A stretch of DNA of 64,000 nt, from contig MNCI01023402.1 in the NCBI GenBank assembly GCA_015680685.1, positions 182,659-246,658 on the forward strand. Reading direction: 5' to 3'. This DNA is from Gnetum montanum. Lineage: Eukaryota; Streptophyta; Gnetopsida; Gnetales; Gnetaceae. The notes below the pieces were generated by a model, which saw only the letters and a list, made by a program, of their open reading frames with translations, was not told the origin of the DNA and ran no database searches. The position numbers were made by a program, and so were the translations under genes. This document shows, piece by piece, positions 10,705-22,232 of this stretch (position 1 is its first letter; each line of letters starts with the position of its first letter).

Positions 10705-11525
10705 GCAACCAAAGAAGTTGCATGTAGAGGCAGTATATGTTGTGTCCTTTTGTGTGGGGGATTGTTCAAATAGAGAGATGGTTTGCAATTCACAATGGAT
10801 ACAAAGATGTTTGTGGGTGTAAGGAGTGACATGTGAGGGCTAGTAGGAGGAGGCAACAAGGGCAAGGGGAAGCTTGTTGAAATTTCCTTTAATCACACAT
10901 GCAAAAGGAGATGAAAGAGGGTTTGGATAACTTCAATAGGGGGTAGGGTCGAAGTAAGATTTAACATTTGTGGTGTGGTTAGCCTTTAGTGGTGTAGGGG
11001 ATCGGGTGAAGTGCTTTTGAGAGGAACCCCTTGCACCACCTCCCTACTCAATTTGGTAGTGATGGTTCCTACTAATTTAGGAAATGCATGATGCTCGAGG
11101 TCTGCTATTGATGTGCTTGGGCATCAAAGTTCTATCATCCTTAGACATGTTTGCTTTTGTAACTCTTTACTCTCTTGTGAGGGCTTCTAAAGGCCTTTCA
11201 TGCTTGAAAATCTATAAGTTGTTAGTATGTGCATGTTGTATGGAGGAATTTATGACATTTGCAAAAAGGATAGACATTAAGGATAGGGTTGTTTGCCATA
11301 CTCCACAATACTTAGAGCTAGTTGATAGTAAGCAAGTTAGCCAATTGGTAGAAGATGTATTCATAGATAACTTTAGCAATGGAAAATCAACATTTAGCAA
11401 GGTTGGCCTTAATCTCTCTCTATGAATTTTTAATTTGGGATAATTAGGGGAAAAACTTGTTGGTAGCATACAATCTTACTGGAATGTCCTAAGGAATACA
11501 CTTTCTATCTAGAGGTAGTTAAATG
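10705..11525. repeat. Dispersed repeat copy 1, right part
   Basis: Continues the repeat broken at 3567. It matches 39212-39654 and then 49412-49790 and shows the uninterrupted target of element B (GCTTTTGTAACTC, about 11153). A stretch at 11284-11425 keeps an open frame that is also open and similar in copy 2 (both read TPQYLELVDSK and DNFSNGKSTFSK). That hints at a decayed gene or transposon ORF, but I do not recognise it. Confidence 0.7.
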
Positions 11526-12639
11526 ATATAAGTGTGATGTCCAAAAATGTTGATGGTTGGAACATTGAGAGATCTGCAAGTGTACAGCCTAACCCCGAAT
11601 CCATGTGAGGGTCATGCTGGGAAACAAAAATGAGGTGTCCTAAATGGTCTAGGTAATCAGATAGGTACTTACTTGGTGTTAGAACGACTGTTTGTAAGAA
11701 GGGTTTGTAGCGCATTACATGTGGACACCGGGATAGCAAACAAGAGTGTAGGGAGAGTCCCAACCTAAAAACAACAACGTGAGTGTGCAAATATGTATTG
11801 AATAGTGGAGAAATGCAACAATTATGTTTAATATTGAAGAAAAATGTTTAGAAAAGAAATGAAATAGAGCTTGAGAATAAAGGAATGCATCGCACCGAAA
11901 TTGGGGAGTGTAACTTTTGCTAAACAAGAGGTGAGAAAGATACGTGACGTTAGGTAGACATAGTGGCAGCATAGTAGTGCAGTCATAGTCTCTGGGACAT
12001 ATGAGACGTGGGGCTAGTAGTTGCAAGGGAGGCTGAACCTACTCGGTTGGTTGTTGCCATGTTCTATGGGTGCAATGGTAGATTATGTTTCGGTAATCTC
12101 CAAGGTGTGAATCTTGAATGCTTAGATGCGGGAGTGCCAACAATGGTTAGAATGCTCAAATGCTCAATTCTTTTTTGATTTTTCCCACCCCTAAAGTGCT
12201 AGTCCTTGGGGTATTTTTAGGGCTAGGTTTAGTGTGAAACATGGATTGGGCACCATGTGGCATGAATGTAGATGAGGTTACGCTAACATGTCATGCTCTC
12301 ATGAGAGTAGCAAAGTGTTACACTTTGAGGGACATCAATGGATTCCTAGAGACTGCTAAACTATGACCATACTACTCAGATTGCATCTGCCAGAGATTGA
12401 GGGCCTGTAATGTACCTACAAATAGTGTCAAAACAATGTGACTTGGAGACTACGCTCTAGGACTACATCTTCCTCTTCTTTCGAGTAGGGTCAAGCGTAG
12501 AGACAATTTCAAGGATCAATGGGGGCTACAAAAGAAATGTAGATTGCTGAGCTTAGCTACTGGAGGGACATCAGAGTTGAGAAGAAGGTCGATGCTAAGT
12601 TTTGGAGGCTTTTGGAGGTTGTCGAAAGCTTTTCTTGAG
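11526..12639. other. Intergenic, nothing recognised
   Basis: AT-rich unique-looking sequence with no supported coding region. A plus-strand stretch near 12260-12340 already shows the inverted motif style of the array that follows (CATGCTCTCATGAGAGTAG, GTGTTACACTTTGAG). Confidence 0.4.
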
Positions 12640-13370
12640 TGTCAAGCTGGCTACACTCTAGAGTGTAACACAACACTTAGTGAAAATTTGCAAAATTTCA
12701 ATTTTCCACACTGGTTACACTGGCTATGTTGGAGAGCATAACAGGGACACTTAGCCAAATTTTGATGAAATCTGTAGTCTTCCTTCATGGCACGCTGGCT
12801 ATGCACTAGGACATAGCAAGATGGGTAGCATTGGAAGTCAAGAAATGTGCCAAATGTGTCTTCCATGTCGAGTTAGCTTGAAAAATCCTTATCCAACACT
12901 TAGGCAAAATTGGGCACTAGAACTTGTGTCACACTTGCTATGTTGTGGAGCATAGCAACCTGAAAGATAGAAAATTTGGCAAACTGTTTTGTCAATCCTG
13001 AGCACTTTTGAAAAACTTTAGCTTGGTACTTGGGTGAATTAGTAATTGGAACATGTGTCAAGCTGGGTACGTTGGGGAGTGTAGCAAGCATGATAGCCCA
13101 AGAGATAGAAAATTTGCCAAATTGTTTCATCCATCCTAAGCAACCCTTGACCACTTCTGGATTGACATTGGGTAAACTGGCCATGGAAATGTGTGCTATG
13201 TTGGCTATGCTGGGAAGCATAGTAGGTAGACTGATAGCATAACAAGGCACTTAGAAAAATTTTCATGAAATTGCTGCTAACACTTAGAAAAATCCTACAA
13301 AATAGGGCTCAATGTGTGCTACGCTGGCTATGTTGTAGAGCATAACACCCATACTTAGAAAAATTTGCTA
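12640..13370. repeat. Imperfect array of short inverted-repeat units
   Basis: About eight diverged copies of a unit made of a short dyad such as GGCTATGTTGGAGAGCATA followed by a spacer and TTAGAAAAATTT or TTAGCCAAATTT. Dyads occur near 12650, 12720, 12790, 12935, 13070, 13195 and 13325. Similar units recur at 20095-20310. Units vary in length and spacing. No terminal repeats or protein accompany them, so they may be the hypervariable untranslated part of a Tat-type element; that is inference. Confidence 0.6.
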
Positions 13371-14990
13371 AGTTTTAATAGGCAAATTTACCATTGAATT
13401 GTAGAAGCTTGAAATTGGTGGTGTTTCATTGGCCCCTCTTTGTTGATGTTTGGAGGAGTGACTCGAGAGACGTTGACAAATAATATGAGACATCATGGCT
13501 AACATGACACCAACACTGCTCATTAGTGCTTGATTAGACAATGCTTCACTATGCTTGAGAGTGTTAAGGGAACAAAGTATGGCAGGGAATAGATTAGGGA
13601 GATGGGTCAAGGGACAACGAATGGAGAGGATGTTCATTGTAGATGTAGCTATAGGATGTAGCATTATGATGGATTTTTGCCAAAGCATGGTCCCTTGTTA
13701 GAGTGCTTGTGAGGAAGTTAGCATGCAGAGGTGGGCTACCCTTAGGATTTCGACCTCTCATTGGAGTGCTTGTGAGATGGTCAACTTGGGGCAAGATTGG
13801 TTGTGAAACTGCAACTTTTCTTTTTTACTTGCGCACTTGTTTTGTCCCATTTTTCTTTTGCTCTTAAGTTTTATTTTTCTCATCCCTCTCTTTCTTTTTA
13901 CTTTGCTTTTGCTTTCTCCCTCTTTTTTTTTGAAGATGTTTTGTTGCTGGGTAGACTATGCACCACTTAACAAAATTTTCTTAAAGGGAATCGTGTTGCA
14001 TCTTTAGGACATGTGTTTCCTCCCTAGGATGAATTATGTTACATTTGTTTGGGGCTTTGACTAGCCCACAAAGGCTCCCCATGGGATGAGTTGCATGATG
14101 TCTGTCACAGGTTTTGTGATTAACTGTAGGAAAGGTTTCATGTACATTAGGGAAGCTTATGAGTGTGGGAGAATGCAAGATCAAGAGGTAGGGGTAAATT
14201 GGCTAGAGGGGTAATAGGGATGTGCACTCTTAAGTAACTTAGCGAGTCAAAGTGGGCACATCGAAGCAGTGTAGCAACTTGCCACTGCAATGAAATGAAT
14301 CCCTTGAATGATGTCATTGAGGCTTCATCCTACAAACACAACATAGAGAAAACAAGAAAAAAAAACCACCATGTGAGATGAAGATGAAGTCTTATTTGTA
14401 AGGGAATTGCAAGGGCCGTGAATGCTGTGTTAGTTTCAGGTGCACACAATGTCCAAAGTAGGAAGGCTAGTGTAGGTGTTGGTGATGGCAGGCTCCAAAA
14501 GCTCTGGCAACAACACTAGAAGTGAGCATCCAAATGGATAGAGGTGATTCTGATGTAGGTGCTCAGGAGTTCTCACCAAAGGTAGGAGCCAGGAAACCCA
14601 GCAACATGTCGGAGAATCACGTTGCTGGACACTCTTCCAGGCTCAAGCAATGGTGAGGGTCAAAGGAAGGCAGTGCTGTGGCTAGGCCACAATACCTTTG
14701 ATTCTTTTGTGAGTGATGCTAATAGTGAGAGCTTCAACTAGGATGATTGGTGATGATGGTAGTAGCTCCAAAAGGTTAGCAAGATGCCAAAAGACATCTC
14801 CGGAAGATCAGTAAGATGCCAAGGATAGTGACACTACAAATGTCCTAAAGGGTTTTTTCTTGATGACATGAACTTCATTTTGGAATTGCAATGCCTCACC
14901 CCATGTTGCCCAAGAGATATGGGTAGGTGACAGAAGGTTGGAAGTATTCACTCTCACTTGTTTGTAGAACTATGTGTGTTGAACTATAGA
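13371..14990. other. Intergenic or 3' untranslated region of the Tat-like element
   Basis: No supported protein. It contains a diverged direct repeat around 13690-13780 (GAGTGCTTGTGAG twice), a T-rich tract (13800-13935) and an A-rich tract (14350-14366). It lies downstream of the minus-strand integrase at 15467, so it could be 3' untranslated sequence of that element, whose LTR I could not delimit. Confidence 0.4.
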
Positions 14991-14999
14991 TGTTGAACT

Positions 15000-15330
15000 G
15001 TGAACCTAGTTTTAGGTCTTGGTAGGCCACATGCTATGCTAGTTTAATGTCCTAACAAACCATGAACCAAATTTAAGGTCTGGGTAGACCGTGATGTGCT
15101 AGTTTAAGGTCCTAGCAGACTATTGTGCTAGTTTAATGTCGTAGCGGACGATGGATAGCTAGTTTAAGGTCATAGTAGACTATGTTGTGGATGCCAGTTT
15201 AACATCATGGCCTAGGGACATTCTGTGCCAATTTAACATAATGATGGATGTTCTGTGTTAGTTTAACATCATAGCAAACATTATGTACTAATTTAATGTT
15301 GTAGTGAATGTTCGCTTACCTTGCTTTATC
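15000..15330. repeat. Tandem repeat, about ten copies of a 30-36 base unit
   Basis: Diverged copies of a unit with core GCTAGTTTAAGGTC.TAG.AGAC. Examples start near 15037, 15098, 15127, 15160, 15194, 15225 and 15257. It lies just downstream of the minus-strand Tat integrase. Tat-lineage elements are known for tandem repeats in a hypervariable 3' untranslated region. A single related unit (TTAAGGTCATAGTAGACCAT) is also present near 19004-19023. Confidence 0.75.
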
Positions 15331-15466
15331 GTTGGTGCAATACTGCGTACTAGGCACAGTATGGCTTCAAGTATGAGTGGTTAATTGGATTGGCAAACAC
15401 ATTGCCATCTAGATTAGCAAGCTTGAATACTTGATTGTCATACACCTTTATGATCAAGAAAGGCCC

Positions 15467-16480
15467 TTACCAATTGGTTGAGAATTTGTTCATGGGCTCA
15501 CAAATGACCTTCAGGACCAGGTCCTCCTTCTTGATCGGGCATTGGTGTTGATTATGATGGTGCTTTTGCCATTGCTTTTCTTGGTTCCACTCAATGCGAT
15601 TAAGTGTTTGCATACACTCATCCTCCACAGAGTCAAGGTTAATGGTTCTCAACTCATTGTTCTAAACCTCATCAATGAAGCTTGAGAGGTTCATGTGGAG
15701 TGGTGGGACTTGTAGCTCAAGAGGCAATATTGGTTTAGATCCATACACAAGACTATATGGTGTCTTACCTATTACTATGCTACATGTTGTATGGTAGGCC
15801 CATAATGCATAGACTAGTTGTTCATGCCATCACCACTTGCTATTGCTAAACATCTTCTTCAAAAGGCTGACGATGATCTTGTTTGTAGCCTTTGCTTGAT
15901 CATTCACCTGTGGGTAGTACGGTGATGAAAAGGAATGTTTAATGCCAAGGTTTTCATAGAAGGCTTTAGTTTCTACACTACTCAATTGTGGTCCATTGTT
16001 TGTGACTATAGTCATGGGTAGACCAAATTAGGTCATTATGTTATCTAGGATGAATTTGCAAATATGTTGTGATGTTGTCTTTCTAAGGGAAATGGCTTCA
16101 ACCCATTTTGTAAAATATTTAGTTGTGGTGATGATGAAGTTATGTCCTACAGAAGACTTAGGCATTATAGGCCCTATGATATCCAACCCCCATCATTGGA
16201 ACAACCACGTGATTTGCATAGTATGTAGTTTTGTGGGTGGCACATGCATTAGGTTACCATGTCGCTGATACAAATCACATATCCTAACCTTGAAAATGCA
16301 ATCATGCTCCATGTAAGGCCAATAATAGCCTAGATGTCTGATCTTTACGGCCATTGCCCTGGGGGCTATGTGGCCTCTGCATAGTCCCTCATAGACGTGG
16401 TTGACAATCATTTGCACTTCACTAACACTAACACAAGTTAATAGTATTTCATCATAGGATTTGCAACACAAGGTGTTATT
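15467..16480 (-). pseudogene. Tat-like integrase, degraded
   Basis: Order on the minus strand: an N-terminal zinc-binding part (16471-16193) with GYYWPYMEHDC and CDLYQRHGNLMH followed by PPTKLHTM; the catalytic core (about 16190-15830) with TNNGPQLSS (usually TDNG, so the aspartate is replaced) and YYPQVNDQAKATNK; then a C-terminal stretch to 15467 with NRIEWNQEKQWQKHHHNQH. The PPTELHTM-type signature is typical of the Tat branch of Ty3/gypsy. Stops and frameshifts interrupt it. Integrase inserts the cDNA into the chromosome; this copy is inactive. Confidence 0.8.
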
Positions 16481-16484
16481 ACCT

Positions 16485-17610
16485 ACAAGGACGTACTACA
16501 GTGATCGCTTTTGTATTATGTCTTTTTGGGTAGAGGTTAGATTTTGTGGAGGCTCTCCTTCTTGGAGGTATGTCTTAATATCATCATACCATTCTTGGGC
16601 ATGAGCTGCGCTTGTCACATTTATGGATGCAATGCTTGTTGTTTGAGTTATAGGTTTGGTGCAATCCACTATTGAAGTGGGCAATGCAGAAAACATGTTG
16701 GGTGCTATGCTTAAGAATAAAGTGGCTAATGCATCAACAATGGCATTTCCATTTTGGGAAATATATTGGACATCAATATTTGCAAATTCTTTGAGCAAGT
16801 GTTTGGCCAAATCACAGTAAGATTGTAGATGTTGTGCCTTGCAAGCGTAAACCTCTATAACTTGGTTGACGACTAGCTGCAAATCATTTTAGATTGCTAT
16901 GTTTTGGATTCCTAACTTTTGAGCTACTAAGACACCTCTAAGGAGACCTTCATACTCCGCCACATTATTTGTGCAAGGAAACATAAAGTGATATGCAAAG
17001 GGTCAGATCTCCCCGAAGGGGAATGTGATAACGACAATGGCACTACCACCTTGTGGTTGAAGCACCATCAAAGTGTAAAACTGCCTCAAAGTTTATAGGT
17101 ACTTAACTTATGCTATTGACATGCTCATCCAAAAATTCTAGATCTACTGTTGCTTGTTCATCTATGGGTGAAATCGTGAGTTATGTGGCTATTTCTTGAC
17201 CTTTTTTGGATGCTTCTACTATGTAATGTAGGTCAGCCTCCACGATTATTGCCTTTCATCATGCAATTCAACTACTTTCGTACATATTTGTAGTAATCAC
17301 TCAAATATGTTGCTTTTGTAGATAACATTAACTTGACTGTGGAAAAGATAGTGTCTTCATTTTTTGAGTGCAAAGACCAAGGCAAGACAGTTCTTCTCTA
17401 CATCGTTGTATTTTGCCTCATGGACCACTAACACATGGCTGAAGTAGTAAATAGGGACCTTTGAGCCATCATCTCACTTTTGGCAAAGTAAAGAGGTAAT
17501 GGACATGTTTGAGGTTATAAGGTAAATGTAGAATGACTTATTTCCTTGTGGAGGGTAGATTTTCACAAGTTGAGCCAACCCCTTTTTGAGGTTGTCAAAT
17601 GCCTATTGGC
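16485..17610 (-). pseudogene. Tat-like double RNase H region, degraded
   Basis: Two RNase H modules follow the RT. The first (about 17460-17340) keeps the pattern HEAKYNDVEKNCLALVFA. The second (about 16990-16496) has NNVAEYEGLLRG, NDLQLVVNQVIEVY and NAIVDALATL, which fit the additional archaeal-type RNase H known from Tat elements and absent from Athila. This second module is the best argument for the Tat assignment. Catalytic acidic residues were not all verified because of frame breaks. Confidence 0.75.
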
Positions 17611-18840
17611 ATTGAGCTGTCCACTCAAAGTGGATGCCCTTTTTAAGAAAATGTTGCATTGGCTATAATTTATTAGTCAACCTTGTGATAAACCTACATA
17701 TGAATTGTAATCTACCTTGTAACCCGCATAGCTCCTTAAGGTTTGTTGGTGGCACTAATTTGGTGATAACCTTAACCTTATCAGGGTCTACGTGTATACT
17801 TGCTTTTGATACTACAAAGCCTAGCATGTGACTAATTTTGATGCGAAAGACACACTTTTTGGGATTTAGCCTAATGTCATGTCTAAGGCAATGCTCAAGG
17901 ATATGGTCTAAGTAATTTGCATGGTCATGAGGTAACTTGGACTTAACCACTATATCGTTGATGTAATCATTGAGTAAGTTTAGTAAATAGTCACTAAAGA
18001 TATACATCAATGCACATTGGTAGGTTGCTCCTATGTTCTTTAGTCCAAAGGGCATCATTGTATAGCAAAACGTACCCTAGGAGGTTATGAAAGTAGTGCT
18101 AAGTTGGTACTCTAGGTTGATTCAGATTTGATTGTACCCTGAGAACCCATCCATAAAGGACAACAAGGCATGACTAGCTATAGTATCAATGATTTGGTTA
18201 ATACTAAGTAATGGGAAATCATCTTTGATGGTTGCCTTGTTTAAGTCGCAGAATTCTATGCAAATGCATATACTTCTATTTTTCTTAGGGACAACTACTA
18301 TGTTTAAAACCCAGTTGTCATAATCAACTACCCAGATGAAACCAGCTTTGTAAAGCTTAGTGATTTTATCATGAACAGTCAATGCCACCTCAGGCTTGAC
18401 TTTGCGAGCTTTTTATTTGATTGGTTTTATGCGAGGATTGAGGATAATGCTATGCTATATTATGTGAGGGTCTAAGCTTGGCCTGTCCTCATAGGACCAT
18501 GCAAACACCTTAACATTATCGTTAAGGACTTTAGTGATGCTTTGCTTAATTTGAGGCTCTAATAAGGAACTAAGTTTCAATATCCTTACCTCACCTTTAT
18601 ATGTTACCACAAAGACTTCTATGAAAGGATCCTTAGTTACATCACCTGCTTCTAAGTCTAGAGCTCTAACTAGATGGTCTGGCCAATCTAGAGATGTCTT
18701 TAGGGATGCTACATTTTTGTCATGAGTAAATGGCTTGAAGTTTAGGAGCTCAGTGTTTATGCATCTCATGGAACCATCGTAAGGTCTAGTCAAGACTAAG
18801 GATGAATGAAGCCTTTCGTAGGCATTTATTCTATGATTTT
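17611..18840 (-). pseudogene. Tat-like reverse transcriptase, 5'-truncated element
   Basis: A pre-RT segment (18793-18455) contains FAWSYEDRPSLDPHII. The RT has VVPKKNRSICICIEFCDLNK and SFMDGFSGYNQI (palm motif A, about 18140), then MMPFGLKNIGATYQ and the catalytic loop YINDIVVKSK where Y-x-D-D is usual, so one aspartate is lost. GFVVSKASIHVDPDKVK follows. No protease or gag homology is seen above 18840, so the element is truncated or rearranged on its 5' side. RT copies element RNA into DNA in the particle. Confidence 0.8.
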
Positions 18841-19167
18841 GTCCAAAAAATCCTACAAAACAACCAGAAAAATATCAAGTGGCATCTATCTTAATAAGGA
18901 AAAATGCATAAATATAAGGATGTCAATGTTATAAAAATTTGTCTAACTATGCAGTATGTAAAGTAATTTTTAGGGCCTCAATTGGCTATAAAATTTCTAG
19001 CTTAAGGTCATAGTAGACCATAGTTTCTGTGAGAGACATGGGTTTAAGCAAGGCTTGCAAGCTTTCAAATGTGGGGCTAAGCTGAATGTTTATTAGGCAA
19101 TAAGAAAAAATGCACAGAATTTTCTAAGTATGGAAACATTGGAAAACTTGAAAAAATTTTCTAACTT
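18841..19167. other. Intergenic, no gene seen
   Basis: AT-rich sequence where the protease and gag of the Tat-like element would be expected on the minus strand, but no such frame is present. It carries one stray unit of the 15000-15330 tandem repeat near 19004. Confidence 0.5.
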
Positions 19168-19280
19168 TGGGTGCTACACTTGTCCCGTGTTACGCACGGG
19201 ACATGGGATAGTCCCGCGTTATGCATAGGACATGGAACACCCTAGGAGGGTGACATGTCCTTCAACCCAGAAGGGTATAA
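19168..19280 (+). promoter_or_regulatory. Putative promoter: dyad repeats and TATA box
   Basis: A perfect 8-base inverted repeat with a 5-base loop, GTCCCGTG-TTACG-CACGGGAC (about 19171-19191), is followed by a second, weaker copy (GTCC...GGAC, about 19203-19223) and, near 19274, by GGGTATAAATAGGG, a strong plant TATA. About 250 bases further a good splice-donor sequence occurs (CTAG-GTAAGG, near 19535). It could be a host promoter or an LTR U3. Confidence 0.5.
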
Positions 19281-19729
19281 ATAGGGATCTTACCATAGTA
19301 AACCTATCATTTTCAAAGTTAAGGCAAATAGTCACTAAGTGTAGCATGGCTAAGGAGAAGGGAGACAGAGCGTAGTGACGATAGACGGGAAGCTAGAGCA
19401 TGATAGAGAGGAAAGGAGAAAGCAAGAGCATAGCAACTAACACCCTAGCCTCACCAATGTTGACGAAGGAGAGTGTACACTGAGGCACCTTCCCAGGGTG
19501 TGCATAGAGGACCGTAGGGAGATGCCATCGGCTAGGTAAGGTGCTACACTCTCCTCTTATGATTCCTATTTTCTTGCTTTTTTGTGTACTTTAGGGTTTT
19601 TTTGGGGTTTTGAGGATGGCCTACCTTGGGTAGAGACTACCACCATTGACGCAACAGGCATAATTCATGGCCAAGGAAGGGAGTGCGCTTGGTACATTTT
19701 TTTTTTCTTTTGAGTTTTTTATCATGATG

Positions 19730-19985
19730 GTTTGGCATCTTGCGTGCGATGTAGAGTAGGGTTTTTTTTGGTGTCCTGCGTGTGATGTGGAACATTGGTT
19801 TTCTTGTCATCCCATGCATAGTAGAAAATAAGTGTTTCTTAGCGTCTCATGTGCAACATAGAGCATGGGTTTTTTCTGAGCATCTTGTGTGCGACGTGGA
19901 AATTGTGCTTTTCTTGGCATCTTGCACGTGATTTGGGACATGATTTTTTGGTGTCCCACACGCAACGTGGGATAGGACTTGATCA
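19730..19985. repeat. Tandem repeat, seven copies of a 35-37 base unit with dyad
   Basis: Units carry a core like GGTGTCCTGCGTGTGATGTGG followed by a T-rich stretch. The last, TGTCCCACACGCAACGTGGG, is nearly self-complementary and resembles the inverted repeat at 19171. The array lies 0.45 kb downstream of the TATA box. Confidence 0.7.
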
Positions 19986-20094
19986 AGGTGGCTTGAGAAT
20001 GAAGATAGAGCATAATGGTCTAGGTAGGATGACCATGAGGGTCACGAATATCATGCCAAGGTGTGTCCTTGAGAGCGTAATAAAAAGTTAGAAA

Positions 20095-20310
20095 ATTTTG
20101 GTTTCCTAACATTACGCATCATATGCAATGTAGTTGATAGTTAGAAAAATTTGCACTTGTTACGTTCTGTAAGGAATGTAACCAACACTTAGAAAAAATT
20201 TGTAGTTGTTATGCTCTGCGTGAAGCGTAACCAACACTTAGAAAAATTTTTGCAATTGGGAAGGTTATACTTTGTGGGGAGTATAACTGACAGTTAGAAA
20301 TTTTTTTGAT
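20095..20310. repeat. Short array of inverted-repeat units
   Basis: Three successive units with clear dyads, GTTACGTTC..GAATGTAAC, GTTATGCTC..AGCGTAAC and GTTATACT..AGTATAAC, each followed by CAACACTTAGAAAAA or similar. The stem sequences differ while complementarity is kept. Same family as 12640-13370. Confidence 0.7.
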
Positions 20311-21030
20311 ATTTTCAAAGTTGTAATCTTCATAAATATGTGACATAAATGTTAGTGCTATGCCTCATTGGGAACTAGGCATGTTAGATGGGTATGTCGA
20401 CGTCCCTTTCTTGTGGGGCCTTGTGGAAAATTAATCATGTTGAGTGTAAATTTTTATGCATTTTTTTATCCAATGCTAACATTTTCTTTTTGGTGCTATT
20501 ATGGCATTGCAAGGTATTGTTGAAACCCATCCTCATTGTAGTTGACCTGGTGGGGATTTTGTGCTACATGAGTGAGCTTGTGCCAAACATGCTTACACTA
20601 GACACGTGTGGGATACTAGGTGATATGGTTTAGGTCTGGCATGTAAGAATTCCTAGAATTTTTGCTCTACAACTTTAGTGTGATGATTTGGTCACACTTG
20701 TCAGCCGAAGTAGTAGGCATCATAATGGGGACATTATTGCTTGGGGTGAATTGAGGCATTCTAAGGTTCTTGTTTGATGAGCCTACCAGCAATGAGGGAG
20801 TAGGAAGCTCAAGCCAGTGCCAGAAGAGCCTTAGGCTCTTGTCTAGGATCTAGGGAATGCTTAAATTTCAGTGCTACAATAAGAATAACACTATGTTCAT
20901 CACATGACACCTACACAGTCTTTTCTAGAACCTACTTGGGAGGGTATATTGTGCAGGAGGGTGAGTCACATTTCAATTTCTTACATTTATTATTAGATTA
21001 TGACTTAAGATGCTGACTGCTCACGTCTAT

Positions 21031-22019
21031 TGCCAGGTTTTCCATTGATGAAAATGACCTCCATGATGTAGAGGGGGCATTAAACTTGACCCAAACTACC
21101 CTACAGGAATTCTCATATTTTGAGAATGTTCATGTAGAAATGATTGGGAAAATTGGGGTAGACTTAATGGAATACCCTCACAAATATTATAAATCTTATA
21201 AGAGGTGTTTGGCTCTTGACTAGTTGGACGTTGAGTGGGCAATCGGTATACCAAGCATGGAGGAAGTTTCAGTCCCACTACTGCCATCCTGCACACCATT
21301 CATGCCACATAAGTTTGTGTGTCGCTTATTTTCATGCACTTTTAGCTTTATTTTTTTCATGTCGCTAATTTTACCTTTGTTTATTGCAACTGTGGCTAAG
21401 TCAAGAGAGGTCACGATGGTTGCTACAGGTCGCACTAAGGCCACTCTCATCTTTAAATATGATGAGGTTGAGAGTTTGCAACGTTGGTTGTGCTATAAGG
21501 CCCTACTAGAGAAAGTAAGGAATCTTCAATGGGTTGGGCTCATGGACCTCTTCTTGGCCATTAGCCCAAGCATCCCAGTGGCCAAAATGATTGCCCTAAT
21601 TGACTCCTTCACCGAGAGTGTCGATCGCTTTAGTACATAGATTCGTAATGTTCGGGTGATGTTTGAAATTATAGACGAATTCTTTATAGACCTCTTTGGC
21701 ATCCCCTTTGAAGGTCTAATAATGGTAGAAAAGACTAAAAAAGACCTAGACCATAGAGGGGACATTGAGGAATGGTTGGGCACTCCCAAGGGTCGTAAAG
21801 ATATACCAATGAAGGAGGTGAAAGTACCTATGGTCCACCACCTCTACCCAGTCTTCTAAACCTGTGCATTCTCAAAGCTACTTTTCCAAGGGAAGATTCT
21901 TAGGGTTGAGTAAGCTTGGGTCATGAGGAATGTAATCAAGGAGGGGACATGGTACAACTGGGCTAGTTACCTTGTCAGTGGCCTACATGCTAAAATCGTT
22001 AGCTTGTGCCACAACCTCT
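21031..22019 (+). pseudogene. Unrecognised degraded plus-strand ORF
   Basis: One frame stays largely coherent for about 330 codons, broken by stops near 21220, 21638, 21857 and 21911. Parts read ESLQRWLCYKALLEKVRN, MFEIIDEFFIDLFGIPFEG, IEEWLGTPKGRKDIP and WYNWASYLVSGLH. A plausible splice acceptor (CGTCTATTGCCAG, ending about 21034) opens it and a donor-like GGTGAGTCA lies at about 20959. I do not recognise the family. The style (xxIFGIPxEG) recalls proteins carried by plant retrotransposons, but that is an impression. It runs opposite to the neighbouring Tat-like pol, so it is either an antisense extra ORF, part of another element or a decayed host gene. Confidence 0.4.
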
Positions 22020-22232
22020 AAGCATGATTGCACGTGCATTTTTCTTTCTTTGTAGCATGCCTACAAAGATTTGTGGAACTTTTGGTGGTTTTTGAGAATG
22101 GGTGGTGGATGGTGCAAGAACACACTCAAATCTCCAGGCCATGAATTCACCACTTGTTCCACGCCACGTGGTCACAGAACCCTCCAAAGGCGATTGGTGA
22201 ATCGTTCTCGGTAACAACTAAGGGCAATGTGT

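Noticed and set aside
15467-20640. Flanking arrays 12640-13370 and 20095-20310 as LTRs of the Tat-like element
   Set aside because: They share unit type and orientation, but I found no TG/CA ends, primer site or target duplication to support LTR limits.
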